Shown here: positions 26,729-35,763 of the stretch, one piece after another
Numbering within the stretch: position 1 is the stretch's first letter
How the letters are laid out: each line of letters starts with the position of its first letter
DNA from: CAWAHD01 sp963781785
GTDB taxonomy: Bacteria; Planctomycetota; Planctomycetia; Isosphaerales; Isosphaeraceae
Length of the DNA: 64,000 nt
Assembly: GCA_963781785.1 (NCBI GenBank)
Contig: CAWAHD010000004.1
Coordinates: forward strand, 682,001-746,000
Reading direction: 5' to 3'
Notes under the pieces: generated by a model
Database searches by the model: none
What the model was told of the DNA's origin: nothing
The model's input: the letters and a program-made list of their open reading frames with translations, nothing else
Position numbers and translations under genes: made by a program

Positions 26729-28384
26729 ATGGCCCGCAGCCGCCCCCAGTTCGGCTTGTTCGATCTCGTGATGTTGGTCATTTTGGCCGGCATCGCCTTC
26801 GCGCTTGTGCGCGAGTTGATGCATATCCCCTATCGGCGTGATGGCGACTCCGACGGCCCGGTTATCTTCCTGTGTGTCTTGTTCGGCGGCTGGTTCGCCG
26901 TGTGGCGGCTGGTTCGTGCCAAGCGGACCGGCCCGGTGTGCCAGGAATGCGGACGCCGATTCCTTGCGGAAGGCATCCTGGCGAACTCAACATTGTGCGC
27001 TCGATGCCGCCCGACGTCGCTGCCGCGGGCACAGTCGCGCCGGGAACAGACCATCTCATGGCTGGCAGTCCTGTTCGCCATGACGATAATCATGGGCTTG
27101 ATCGGTCTTCCATTCTGGAATTCCCTGAGCGCGCGGGTGGGTGGATTCGCCTGGCTCGTGTATCCTCTCCTCGCGTTGGGTGCGACTCTCGGACTACTGG
27201 TTACCCTCGTCCTCGCGCTGGCCGTCATCGCCGTGGTTCGCAACTGGCGTATGCGCTACGAGAAACCCGCGCTGGCGTGGGCACGCAAGTGCGCTCGCCA
27301 GGAAGGGACGATCGAGCGATTCGGTCCGCTCACGATCTGGTGGTGCGGGCCGCAAAATCCAGTTCCGATGGCGCTTCAGCAACTGGGGATCGCGCGTACG
27401 CGATTCGAACAACTGGTCGACGAACCGGTCGCGGCCCCGGCGCTGCGCTTGCTTGTCTTCGACGCGCGAACCGGCATTGTCGCGTATCACCGCAACGTGC
27501 TCGGCGACATGAGCCAGATTGATTGCCTGTACTCGGGCATCCCCGTGCGCTCGGTGACCTTCTCAACGGAGGTTGCTCGCCTTCGGCTGCAAGATCCGGC
27601 ACGGTCGATCCGGTCGGTGTTTGTTCTCTACCTTCTCGAAGCCTACAAGCAGTTCCTCCCACCGTTGTGGCTTCAGTTCGGGATCAGTGGTGCCGTGTCG
27701 TTTGATCCCGGAAGCGACGGTCGCACGCAGCTCAACCGTCGAATGAAGGTGTCACTGGCCAAAGGTACGACGCTCAGCGCGGCCGAACTGTTCGCGCCGA
27801 AATCCGGGAAACTCCTGGTCAGGCTCCTGCGCACACAAGCCGACCACGACAGTTTCATCAAGCTAACGCAGCTTCGGGGCCAGTCATGGTCGATTCTCGA
27901 ATATCTCGCCGGTGACGGAGCACCACCTGAGCGTCTGGGCAGATTCCGGTCGTTCCTGGCCGAGCTGACAAGAAGGAGCTCGCAGCAAGCGGTGTTCCAG
28001 CACCACTTCGGGCACGGGTTCGACGCGTTGCTGGAGCAATGGCGCGTGTGGGTGGATCAGCAACGCGTATGTGTCGATCCGACTCCCCCGCCGGATGCTC
28101 GCACGGCGATCCTCGATCGGCTGGTCCCTGCGATCCGGGATCGAAACAAAAAGGCTCAGGATCGGATCCAGGCGATGCGGGCGCTGGGAAACGCGGGATA
28201 CGTCCTGGGCAGTGATGCCCTGATCGAGGTGCTCGAGGAACGCGACGAACGATTAACACCGACAGCCACGTGGGCGCTCGAATCGATCTCGGGCGCGTGC
28301 TGTGGAAGCGATACGGATCGGTGGTCAGAGTGGTGGGCGAGCCGTGATCTGCGAGCGGTCAGCAGGGTCGGAGAGCGCGTGTAG
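26729..28384 (+). CDS. Multi-pass membrane protein with zinc ribbon and a large soluble C-terminal domain
   Basis: 551 residues, not recognised as a named family. Membrane helices at about residues 9-26, 45-62, 109-128 and 138-168. Between the second and third lies a zinc ribbon CQECGRRFLAE..STLCARC (residues about 72-94). The C-terminal ~380 residues are soluble, with ALRLLVFDARTGIVAYHR and SVFVLYLLEAYKQFLPPLWL, a layout reminiscent of peptidase-like DUFs but without a visible HExxH. The last ~80 residues look like HEAT repeats (RIQAMRALGNAGYVLGSDAL, TPTATWALESI). Start ATG 26729 has GAGG upstream at long spacing. The frame is clean over 1.6 kb, so a real gene is very likely. Confidence 0.7.
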   Translation: MARSRPQFGLFDLVMLVILAGIAFALVRELMHIPYRRDGDSDGPVIFLCVLFGGWFAVWRLVRAKRTGPVCQECGRRFLAEGILANSTLCARCRPTSLPRAQSRREQTISWLAVLFAMTIIMGLIGLPFWNSLSARVGGFAWLVYPLLALGATLGLLVTLVLALAVIAVVRNWRMRYEKPALAWARKCARQEGTIERFGPLTIWWCGPQNPVPMALQQLGIARTRFEQLVDEPVAAPALRLLVFDARTGIVAYHRNVLGDMSQIDCLYSGIPVRSVTFSTEVARLRLQDPARSIRSVFVLYLLEAYKQFLPPLWLQFGISGAVSFDPGSDGRTQLNRRMKVSLAKGTTLSAAELFAPKSGKLLVRLLRTQADHDSFIKLTQLRGQSWSILEYLAGDGAPPERLGRFRSFLAELTRRSSQQAVFQHHFGHGFDALLEQWRVWVDQQRVCVDPTPPPDARTAILDRLVPAIRDRNKKAQDRIQAMRALGNAGYVLGSDALIEVLEERDERLTPTATWALESISGACCGSDTDRWSEWWASRDLRAVSRVGERV

Positions 28385-28959
28385 TCCGGTGCGGGGCGCA
28401 GCTTAGGGCTCCTCAACTCCTTCGCGCAAACGCCCGAGGCGAGGATTGAGCTCACCATTCGCTTGCGTGTGCACCACCTGGTCAGTCTGGGCGGATGCCC
28501 CGAGCGATGAGCGAATTGATGCAGGGTCCCGTTTCGTCGCGGATCCGAAGCCGCGTCGAAAAGGCCAACGACACACTCCCAGCCCCTCGAGTCTTGCAAC
28601 GCACGAAGCCGTACCCACCCATTGTTTTTGTTCGCTCCGCGCGCCCGATTCAACCGATTGCGATTCTGGGAGCAGATCGCCTTCGCGCTCGGGCAGGCTC
28701 GTTGACTCAGTTGGTGCCACCCAGCGCAACCGCATGCATTGCGTGTCGTTCGTTCCCGTGCCGGCGGACGCCACGAACGCAGACGAATACGGGTACCCAC
28801 GTCGTGGTCAAAATATAGTCGCCTTTCGCTCTGCGAAAGTTGTGTATTCGCTCTACAAAAAACCACGCCGATGCTCGGTAAATCCTTCGATCCGGAAGGC
28901 CAAATCACCGATTTTGACGGGAAACTTTCGCGGAGCGGAAGGCGACAATGGTGCTCGAA
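28385..28959. other. Repeat-bearing intergenic region
   Basis: 575 bases between convergent genes. The first ~380 bases show nothing convincing. The rest is a copy of repeat family B (28767-28953). Open frames here are short and lack codon bias. Confidence 0.45.
28767..28953. repeat. Copy of repeat family B with inverted ends
   Basis: Reads GGACGCCACGAACGCAGACG, CACGTCGTGGTCAAAATATA, GTCGCCTTTCGCTCTGCGAA, CCACGCCGATGCTCGGTAAA, GATCCGGAAGGCCAAATCAC, and closes with ACTTTCGCGGAGCGGAAGGC. The opening GTCGCCTTTCGC and closing GCGGAAGGCGAC modules face each other about 100 bases apart, giving a MITE-like shape. It shares long blocks with 23901-24280. Confidence 0.8.
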
Positions 28960-30876
28960 TCAGTCTTGATCTGGGCTCTGGAACTGGTGTTTTTCGTCCT
29001 CAATCTCCAGCCCGATCGCGCACATCAGCGCCAGCGCATTACTATGTTTGACGATCCCGGGGCGCATGCGGTAATCAAACAGCATCTTGCCATCCACCAG
29101 CCGGTCGGCGAAGTGCACATTAAGGATCCCACGCCCCTCGTCGTCGGCGATCTCGGCCAGCGCCAGGTCGTGCGTGGTGACCAGACCGACGGCCCCTTTC
29201 TTGATCAGGCCCTGCACGACCGAGCGGGCGCCGACGCACCGATCGTGCGAGTTGGTGCCGTGAAAAAGCTCGTCAAACAAGAAGAGAAGTGGAAGCGGTC
29301 CCTTGGCCAGCTCGACAAGCTGGCGGACCCTGGTGATCTCGGCGTAGAAACGGGATCGCCCGTCCTGGAGCGAATCCTGGATGCGGAGCGTGGCCCCCAG
29401 CGAAAGCGGCGTGAGCGTGAGCCGGCTGGCGCAGACCGGCGCACCGGCGAAGGCCAGTACGGCCGCCGTGCCCACAGTTCGCAACAGCGTGCTCTTGCCC
29501 GACATGTTCGATCCGCTCACGATCAATACGCGCGTCTCCCCGCACAGGGCGACGTCGTTGCGGACGAACGCGCGTGGCCGCAGCAAAGGGTGCCCGAGGT
29601 CCCGGGCCTCGAAGCACGCCGGGCCTGTCGCCAGCTCGGGAAAGGGATCCGCCGGGCATTCCGCAGCATACGACGCCAGGGCACACAGTGCTTCGAACTC
29701 GCCGATCGCCGATAGCCATCCGGCGATCTCCCGCCCCGAGATGGTTCGCCAGGCATCGATCCGGATCGAAAGCTGCGTCGTCCAGAGCCAGATGGCGGCC
29801 AGAAGCATGAAGAGCTGGTTTCGCTGGTAATCGAGCAGGTTCAAGAGCCGTGCCAGCCTTGCGATCTGCCGGGAGGCAGGCAGCCCGCCGGTCGCGAGTG
29901 CACCGGCGAGCCGCTTGAGCAAAGGTGCCTCGAACGGCTCGGTCTCGAGGCGACGCAACAGCTCCGAGAGCAGGACCAGGTCATGCGTCCGCTTTTGAAC
30001 TGCGCTCAAGACCCGGCGCACACGGGACGAGACGGCCCGGACGAACGCGAGCTCTACCAGAATCACTACGAGAAGAGGAAGTAGCCCCCAGTTGGAGAAC
30101 GCCCAGCCGCAAAGTGCCGTCGTGGCGATCACCGCCAGCGCCCCCGCCGTGACTGGCACAACGGAACCCGGAAAGGCTCTGCTGGCGGTTCCCCAGGCGG
30201 CCAGGGCGGACGGATCGATCCCTTCGCGGACCTCGACTCCCAGGATTTCGAGGTCCTCGCGCAGGTCGAGCCGGGGACGAAGCTCGACAATCGCCGTGTG
30301 CCGCTGGCGGATCGCCTCCGGGCTCGCCGGGGCCAGGAGCCACGACGCCAGGGCCGCCTCGCCGGCGCGCGTGCGAGCGGTGCACAGCCGCTCGAAGAGC
30401 GAGCCTACGCCGAAAAGGTCGAGGTCCGCCGCATACGGATGGGCCAGGTCGAGGAATTCGAGACCGCTTGCGCCGGTTCCCGCCCACTTGCCTTCAAGCC
30501 GGGCGAGTCCGTTTGCGTAGAACTGCACCGAACGGCGTGCGCGGCCCCCTGCCCGCCTGATCGGCTCATGACAGAGCACAAGTGCAACGAAGACGGTACC
30601 CGGCGCGGCCAGCCACCAGAGGCTGAAACTCCCTGCCCGATAAGCCCAGAAGCCAAGCGCCAAGAGGACCACGAAGACCGCGAGGCGAAGGTCGGCGACC
30701 CGCCGGTCCCGGGCGGTCCAGAGCTCGAGGCTGCGATTGCGATCATCGAGCCGCCGCCGATAGACCGTGCCGATATCGTCGCCACGGACCTGACGATCCG
30801 CGAGTTGTTCCCCTATCGCCAAGACCTCGCCCCCTTTTTCGATCGTTCCGAGATCCGCGGTTTTTTCCCCCTTCAT
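28960..30876 (-). CDS. Membrane-associated MutS-like ATPase
   Basis: 638 residues. The C-terminus is a MutS domain V ATPase: Walker A VSGSNMSGKSTLLRTVG, then LSLGATLRIQDSLQDGRSRF, Walker B LLFLFDELFHGTNSHDR and the switch VGLVTTHDLALAEIADDEGR. Domains III/IV are represented by helical sequence, but the N-terminal mismatch-recognition domain of MutS1 is absent. Instead there are two membrane helices near residues 60-100 (RLAVFVVLLALGFW, LAAPGTVFVALVL) and another hydrophobic pair near 245-285. It belongs to the MutS-related proteins of unknown function in Bacteroidetes and Planctomycetes rather than to mismatch repair proper. The first ~35 residues are unlike the family, so the true start may lie downstream. 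The start lies in a heptamer array. Confidence 0.82.
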   Translation of the reverse strand: MKGEKTADLGTIEKGGEVLAIGEQLADRQVRGDDIGTVYRRRLDDRNRSLELWTARDRRVADLRLAVFVVLLALGFWAYRAGSFSLWWLAAPGTVFVALVLCHEPIRRAGGRARRSVQFYANGLARLEGKWAGTGASGLEFLDLAHPYAADLDLFGVGSLFERLCTARTRAGEAALASWLLAPASPEAIRQRHTAIVELRPRLDLREDLEILGVEVREGIDPSALAAWGTASRAFPGSVVPVTAGALAVIATTALCGWAFSNWGLLPLLVVILVELAFVRAVSSRVRRVLSAVQKRTHDLVLLSELLRRLETEPFEAPLLKRLAGALATGGLPASRQIARLARLLNLLDYQRNQLFMLLAAIWLWTTQLSIRIDAWRTISGREIAGWLSAIGEFEALCALASYAAECPADPFPELATGPACFEARDLGHPLLRPRAFVRNDVALCGETRVLIVSGSNMSGKSTLLRTVGTAAVLAFAGAPVCASRLTLTPLSLGATLRIQDSLQDGRSRFYAEITRVRQLVELAKGPLPLLFLFDELFHGTNSHDRCVGARSVVQGLIKKGAVGLVTTHDLALAEIADDEGRGILNVHFADRLVDGKMLFDYRMRPGIVKHSNALALMCAIGLEIEDEKHQFQSPDQD

Positions 30877-30898
30877 CCTTCATCCTTCATCCTTCATC
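30871..30898. repeat. Four tandem heptamers GATGAAG at the start of the MutS-like gene
   Basis: On the minus strand GATGAAG is repeated four times (GGATGAAGGATG pattern), giving four ATG triplets (30897, 30890, 30883, 30876) interleaved with AAGGA ribosome sites. The ATG at 30897 opens a five-codon frame that stops at 30880, four bases before the annotated ATG. The ATG at 30890 also meets a stop that overlaps it. The array lies 100 bases from the divergent gcvT start. Confidence 0.75.
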
Positions 30899-30997
30899 CT
30901 TCGATTCGCTTGTCGTGTCCACCATCCTCGGGCTAGAATCATTCAGATTCTTCGGGCCAATTGCAATCCGACTTGATCGACGACTCGCGAGGCTCAC

Positions 30998-32122
30998 GTG
31001 CCGACCGACCTTGCGCTTCTAGAGACTCCACTCCACGGCTGGCACCGCGAACACGGTGCCCGGCTGGTCGACTTTGGCGGCTGGTCGATGCCGGTTCAGT
31101 ACACCACCATTTCTGAAGAGCACCAGGCCGTCCGGCAGCGCGCTGGGCTTTTCGACGTCAGCCACATGGGGCGGCTGACCTTCGACGGCGCCGGGGTAGC
31201 CGACTGGCTGGAGCGAGCCACGACCAATCACGTTGCCCGGCTCGCGGAGCACCAGATTCAATACAGCCTGATTGCAAACGATCAGGGCGGTGTGATCGAC
31301 GACGTGCTGGTGTATCGCCAGCCGTTTGCCTACCTGATGGTTTGCAACGCCTCCAATCGCGCTCGCGTGAAGAGCCGGCTCGAAAGCCTTCGGTCGGGCG
31401 CCGAGGGCAACTTCCTGGATCGGACGCTGGACACTGCCATGATTGCGGTGCAGGGTCCCCGGGCGCTCGATATTCTCCAGCCGCTTTTCGACCAGCCCCT
31501 GGCTTCGCTGTCATATTACCACCTGGCAATGGGGCAGTTCATGAGCAACCGGCCCGCGGTGGTCAGCCGCACTGGCTACACCGGCGAGGACGGCTTCGAG
31601 CTGATCGTGGGCAAGGGGAGTGCCCGCCTGGTGTGGGAAGCTCTGATGGAAGCCGGCAAGCCCGGCGGGATCCAGGCATGCGGATTGGGTGCGCGCGACA
31701 CGCTCCGGCTCGAGGCGGCGATGCCGCTTTACGGCCATGAGCTCAGCGACGAGATCGACCCGTACTCCGCCGGTCTGGGCTGGGCGGTCAAGCTTCAGAA
31801 GGGCGATTTCGCCGGGCGCAAGGCGCTCGAGGCGATCAAGGAGAAACCGCACCGGGTGCGGGTCGGGCTCGCACTCGAGGGAAAGCGGATCGCGCGGCAG
31901 GGGGCACGCGTGTTCCAGGGAGAGCGCGAGGCCGGCCTGGTGACCTCGGGCACGTTCTCGCCCACGCTTCAAGTGAGCCTCGCGATGGCCCTGGTCGATC
32001 CTGAAGCGGCCACCGGCAAAAGTCCGCTTGCCGTCGACGTGCGGGGGCACCGGGAACCCGCGCGGATCGTCAAGCTGCCGTTTTACAAACGCGCCCAAAC
32101 GGCCACTTCCCCTGTCGGCTGA
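30998..32122 (+). CDS. gcvT: Glycine cleavage system T protein (aminomethyltransferase)
   Basis: Transfers the methylene group from aminomethyl-lipoyl GcvH to tetrahydrofolate and releases ammonia, in the cytoplasm. 374 residues, usual length. Motifs: LHGWHREHGARLVDFGGWSM, AGLFDVSHMGR (the conserved Asp/Ser/His region near the folate site), YSLIANDQGGVIDDVLVYR, MIAVQGPRAL, SRTGYTGEDGFELIVG, GLGARDTLRLEAAMPLYGHE. Start GTG 30998, with a weak GCGAGG site. First gene of the gcvT-gcvH-gcvPA-gcvPB operon; gcvH follows after 74 bases. Confidence 0.96.
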   Translation: MPTDLALLETPLHGWHREHGARLVDFGGWSMPVQYTTISEEHQAVRQRAGLFDVSHMGRLTFDGAGVADWLERATTNHVARLAEHQIQYSLIANDQGGVIDDVLVYRQPFAYLMVCNASNRARVKSRLESLRSGAEGNFLDRTLDTAMIAVQGPRALDILQPLFDQPLASLSYYHLAMGQFMSNRPAVVSRTGYTGEDGFELIVGKGSARLVWEALMEAGKPGGIQACGLGARDTLRLEAAMPLYGHELSDEIDPYSAGLGWAVKLQKGDFAGRKALEAIKEKPHRVRVGLALEGKRIARQGARVFQGEREAGLVTSGTFSPTLQVSLAMALVDPEAATGKSPLAVDVRGHREPARIVKLPFYKRAQTATSPVG

Positions 32123-32196
32123 TCAATACCGAATGATGCGTCGCTGACCATTTCCGAAATCATCCGGGTGGCGAATTCTCAACAGGACTTCGATTC

Positions 32197-32583
32197 ATGG
32201 ATCTCAAATCGCTAAGATACTCTTCGACTCACGAATGGGTGCTGCTCCAGGGTGACGTCGCCACGATCGGCATCACCAGGTTCGCCGTGGATCAACTCAC
32301 TGACCTGATCATGATCGAGCTTCCCGCTGTCGGCACCAGAATCACCGCCGGCAAGGCCTTCGGTGAGATCGAGAGCGTGAAGGCGGTCAGCGACTTGTAT
32401 GCACCGCTGGGCGGCACGGTGGTCGAGGTCAATGCCGACGTCTCCGCCAACGTCCAGCTTCTGGCGGAAGACCCCTACGACAAAGGCTGGCTGATCAAGG
32501 TCAAGGTCCAGGAGCCGGCTCTTCCGTCGGATCTCCTTGACCTGGACCAATACGAGCACAAGGTCGCCGAGGACGGTCATTAA
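32197..32583 (+). CDS. gcvH: Glycine cleavage system H protein (lipoyl carrier)
   Basis: Shuttles the aminomethyl group between the P, T and L proteins on a lipoyl arm. 128 residues, normal. The lipoylated lysine is in GEIESVKAVSDLYAPLGG at about residue 63. Other conserved parts are YSSTHEWV at the start, IGITRFAVDQLTDLIMIELP, and NPYDKGWL-like EDPYDKGWLIKVK near the end. The stop at 32583 lies 4 bases before the gcvPA ATG, so translation is probably coupled. Confidence 0.97.
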   Translation: MDLKSLRYSSTHEWVLLQGDVATIGITRFAVDQLTDLIMIELPAVGTRITAGKAFGEIESVKAVSDLYAPLGGTVVEVNADVSANVQLLAEDPYDKGWLIKVKVQEPALPSDLLDLDQYEHKVAEDGH

Positions 32584-32587
32584 CAGT

Positions 32588-33952
32588 ATGGCGTATGTCG
32601 CGAACACACCAGACGACCTTCGCGTGATGTTGGGCGCAATCGGGCTCGACTCGCTCGAACAGCTCTTCTCGAAGATCCCCCCGGAATATCGCCTCGGCCG
32701 TCCGCTGGACGTCCCGCCGGCCTACTCCGAGCTCGAGCTGACTGAGGCAGTCAGCAGAGCGCTGGCACAAAATGACGGTGCCGACCGGAAGGTCTGTTTC
32801 CTGGGCGGCGGCGCGTACGATCATTTCATCCCCGCGGTCGTCGACAACCTGGCCGGGCGCGGCGAGTTTTACACCGCCTACACGCCGTACCAGGCCGAGG
32901 CCAGCCAGGGAACCCTGCAAGCGACGTTCGAATACCAGACGATGATGGCACAGCTCACCGGTCTGGACGTCTCCAATGCCAGTCTTTATGACGGTGGATC
33001 GGCGACGGCCGAGGCGATGCTGATGGCGCTGGCCGTCACGCGGCGGTTCGGCGAAATCGCCGTCGCCGAGACCGTTCATCCCGAGTACCGGCAGATCCTG
33101 GGAACGTTTCTGGCGCACCTCGAGCCGAAGCTGGTGACGGTGGCCGCCGAGAAAGGACGTGTGACCGCCCTTCAGGTGGCAGCGCATGTGACCGACCAGA
33201 CGGCCGCCGTCATTGTGCAGTACCCCAACTTTTTCGGTCAGCTCGAAGATGTGCGGGGGATCGTGGCCGCCGCTCACGCCCGCGGGGCGCTGGCAATCGT
33301 GGTTGTCGACCCGATCAGCCTCGGCCTGCTCAATCGGCCGGCCGACTACGGGGCCGACATCGTGGTAGCCGAAGGGCAATCGCTGGGGATTCCGCTGTCG
33401 TACGGCGGCCCGTACCTGGGGATCATGGTCTGCCGCGAGCAATACGTCCGCAAGATGCCGGGCCGGATCGTCGGCGAGACGACCGACCGGAATGGCCGGC
33501 GGTGCTGGGTGCTCACGCTGCAAACCCGCGAGCAGCACATCCGGCGCGAGAAGGCGACATCGAATATCTGCACCAACCAGGGCCTGCTCGCCTTGCGGGC
33601 GAGCATCTACCTGGCCGTCATGGGGCCTTCGGGTCTGCGGCAGGCGGCCGAGCTGTCGACTCGGAAGGCTCATTACGCGGCCGAGCGCCTGGCCGCGGTG
33701 CCCGGCGTCTCGCTTGCCTTCCCGGGCCATTTCTTCAAGGAGTTCGTGGTCCGCGTCAAGAAGCCGGTCAAGGCGGTCCTCGCCGAGGTCGGACGCCTGG
33801 GTTATCACGGCGGCATTGACCTGGGCCAGTTTTATCCCGGCCTCGAGGGCTGTATCCTGATCGCCGTCACCGAGAAGCGAACCAAAGAGGAAATCGACGG
33901 CCTGGCAAAGGCATACGAGCAAGCGATTGGCCGGGTTTCTTCGGAATTCTGA
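32588..33952 (+). CDS. gcvPA: Glycine dehydrogenase (decarboxylating) subunit 1
   Basis: N-terminal half of the split P protein, which with subunit 2 decarboxylates glycine using PLP. 454 residues from ATG 32588 (MAYVANTPDD); an earlier in-frame start at 32537 lies inside gcvH and is rejected. Conserved: FLGGGAYDHFIPAVVDNLAG, FYTAYTPYQAEASQGTLQAT, YDGGSATAEAMLMALAVTRR, GIPLSYGGPYLGIMV, PGRIVGETTDRNGRRCWVLT, LQTREQHIRREKATSNICTN. The PLP lysine is in subunit 2, as expected for the two-subunit form found in many bacteria. Intact frame. Confidence 0.97.
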   Translation: MAYVANTPDDLRVMLGAIGLDSLEQLFSKIPPEYRLGRPLDVPPAYSELELTEAVSRALAQNDGADRKVCFLGGGAYDHFIPAVVDNLAGRGEFYTAYTPYQAEASQGTLQATFEYQTMMAQLTGLDVSNASLYDGGSATAEAMLMALAVTRRFGEIAVAETVHPEYRQILGTFLAHLEPKLVTVAAEKGRVTALQVAAHVTDQTAAVIVQYPNFFGQLEDVRGIVAAAHARGALAIVVVDPISLGLLNRPADYGADIVVAEGQSLGIPLSYGGPYLGIMVCREQYVRKMPGRIVGETTDRNGRRCWVLTLQTREQHIRREKATSNICTNQGLLALRASIYLAVMGPSGLRQAAELSTRKAHYAAERLAAVPGVSLAFPGHFFKEFVVRVKKPVKAVLAEVGRLGYHGGIDLGQFYPGLEGCILIAVTEKRTKEEIDGLAKAYEQAIGRVSSEF

Positions 33953-33973
33953 TGGCAAGAAGCAAGGACCTTC

Positions 33974-35430
33974 ATGTACAAGCTCGACCAAACTGCGTTG
34001 CTCTTTGAGTCGAGCCGGCGCGGCCGCTCGACGGCAATCCTGCCGGGTTCTGACGTGCCCGAGCAGCCCCTTTCCCTTTTGATCCCCGACGAGCATCGGC
34101 GCAAGAGCCGCCTCCGTTGCCAGAGCTGAGCGAGCTCGACGTGGTTCGCCACTATACGAACCTGTCGGTGCTCAACATGTCGATCGACTCGAATTTCTAT
34201 CCGCTTGGCTCGTGCACGATGAAGTACAACCCCAAGCGGAACGAGCGGCTGGCTGCGCTACCGGGATTTTTGGCGCAGCATCCTTACCAGGATGCCAGCA
34301 CGCTTCAGGGATTGCTCAGAATCCTGTATGAGCTCCAGGAAATCCTCGCCGAGATTGCCGGTCTGCACGCGGTGAGCTTGCAGCCCGCGGCGGGCGCACA
34401 GGGAGAGTTGACGGCCCTGTTCGTGGCGGCGGCGTATTTCCGCGATTCGGGCAGGCCGCGGTCGCGGGTCTTGATTCCGGACAGTGCCCATGGCACGAAT
34501 CCGGCTTCGGCGCATCTCGCGGGTTTCGAGGCCGTCACCATCAAGAGCAGGCGCGCGCGGGATCGTCGACCTGGAAGATTTCAAAGCCAAGCTCGACGAC
34601 GACACGGCCGTGTTCATGATCACGAACCCGAACACAGTCGGGCTCTTCGACCCTCAGATCGGCGAGATCGCCCGGCTCTTGCACGATCGCGGGGCCCTAC
34701 TTTACCTCGACGGTGCCAACATGAACGCGATCCTGGGCGTGGTGCGCCCGGGTGACATGGGCGTGGATCTGATGCACTACAACGCCCACAAGACCTTCTC
34801 GGGCCCCCACGGGGGAGGCGGCCCAGGGGCTGGGCCGATCGCAGTCCGGCACCACCTGGCGCCGTTCCTTCCGGGCCCGATCGTGATTCGACACCAGGAT
34901 GGATCGTATGCTCTCGATCACGACCGGCCCAAGTCGATCGGGCGCGTGCGGTCGTTCTTCGGAAATACCGGAATCCTGTTCCGAGCTTATTGCTACATCC
35001 TCAGCCATGGGCCCGCCGGCTTGAAACAGATTGCCCAGCACGCCGTGCTCAATGCGAATTATCTGATGTCGCTTATCCGCGACGTCTATCCGGTGCCGCT
35101 GGGCGACCACTGTATGCACGAGTTCGTCGCGTCAGCGAGAAGCCTCGCCAAGGAGCGCGGATCCGCGCCATGGACGTGGCCAAGCGGCTGATCGACTTCA
35201 ATTTTCATGCCCCCACCGTGTACTTCCCGCTGATCGTCTCCGAGGCACTCATGATCGAGCCGACCGAGACCGAGAGCCGCGAGACGCTCGAGGAGTTCGC
35301 GCGCGTCATGCGGCTGATCGCCGGCGAAGACCCGGATTTTCTGCATCATGCGCCCCACTCGACCCCCGTCAGCAGGCCCGACGAAGTCAAGGCGGCCAAG
35401 GTCCCCGTCCTGACCTGGAAGCCGACGTGA
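33974..35430 (+). CDS. gcvPB: Glycine dehydrogenase (decarboxylating) subunit 2, frameshifted three times
   Basis: C-terminal half of the P protein, carrying the PLP site. Start ATG 33974 (MYKLDQTALLFESSRRGRST). Frame breaks near 34105 (a missing base before EPPPLPELSELDVV), near 34552 (before ARGIVDLEDFKAK) and near 35160 (before IRAMDVAKRLIDFNFHAPTV). Between breaks the sequence is fully conserved: NFYPLGSCTMKYNPK, LQPAAGAQGELTAL, DSAHGTNPASAHLAGF, GVDLMHYNAHKTFSGPHGGG (PLP lysine in NAHKTFS) and GPIAVRHHLAPFLP. Rejoined it is about 485 residues, the normal size. The other subunits are intact, so a genuine knock-out is unlikely and sequencing indels are the simplest reading. Confidence 0.93.
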
Positions 35431-35470
35431 GGAACACGACGCTCGGGATGGGGAGAGACGCCGCTTCCTT

Positions 35471-35582
35471 GCCCTCGCCCCGTTGGGGAGAGGGTGGCCG
35501 GAGGCCGGGTGAGGGGGCGGTGGGCGCCGGTGACGCGTAAACAGCCCTCACCCCAACCCCGTCCCCAATGGGGCGAGGGCGA
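35471..35582. repeat. Dispersed CCCTCNCCCC / GGGGAGAGGG repeat, two inverted modules
   Basis: CCCTCGCCCCGTTGGGGAGA and, facing it, CCCTCACCCCAACCCCGTCC (from about 35548), with GGCCGGAGGCCGGGTGAGGG between them. The first module pairs internally and the two also pair with each other. A single copy of the same element lies at 60798-60835. The element is common and dispersed in bacterial genomes. It fills most of the 333-base gap between gcvPB and the GspF-like gene and may act as a terminator. Confidence 0.75.
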
Positions 35583-35763
35583 CGAGTGGATGCCGGCGCC
35601 GCGCGATGGGGGGAGGCGCCTTGCTCAGACAATTGTCGATCCCGCCTTATTGACCGCCAGCGCGGCAAACGAGACGATAGAAGACGAAAGTCAGTGAGCA
35701 ATTTGTGCCGTCACGGCGCACCGACACCCCGCGCAACCGGGGTAACCCGGCAGGAACGAGGCG

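Noticed and set aside
30871..30898. CRISPR-like short repeats
   Set aside because: Units are 7 bases with no spacers; a simple tandem repeat.
32501..34096. 531-residue minus frame opposite gcvPA
   Set aside because: Shadow of the gcvPA coding strand.
33974..35430. Interpretation of gcvPB as a true pseudogene
   Set aside because: All active-site regions are conserved and the rest of the operon is intact; three separate indels with no other decay point to sequence errors.
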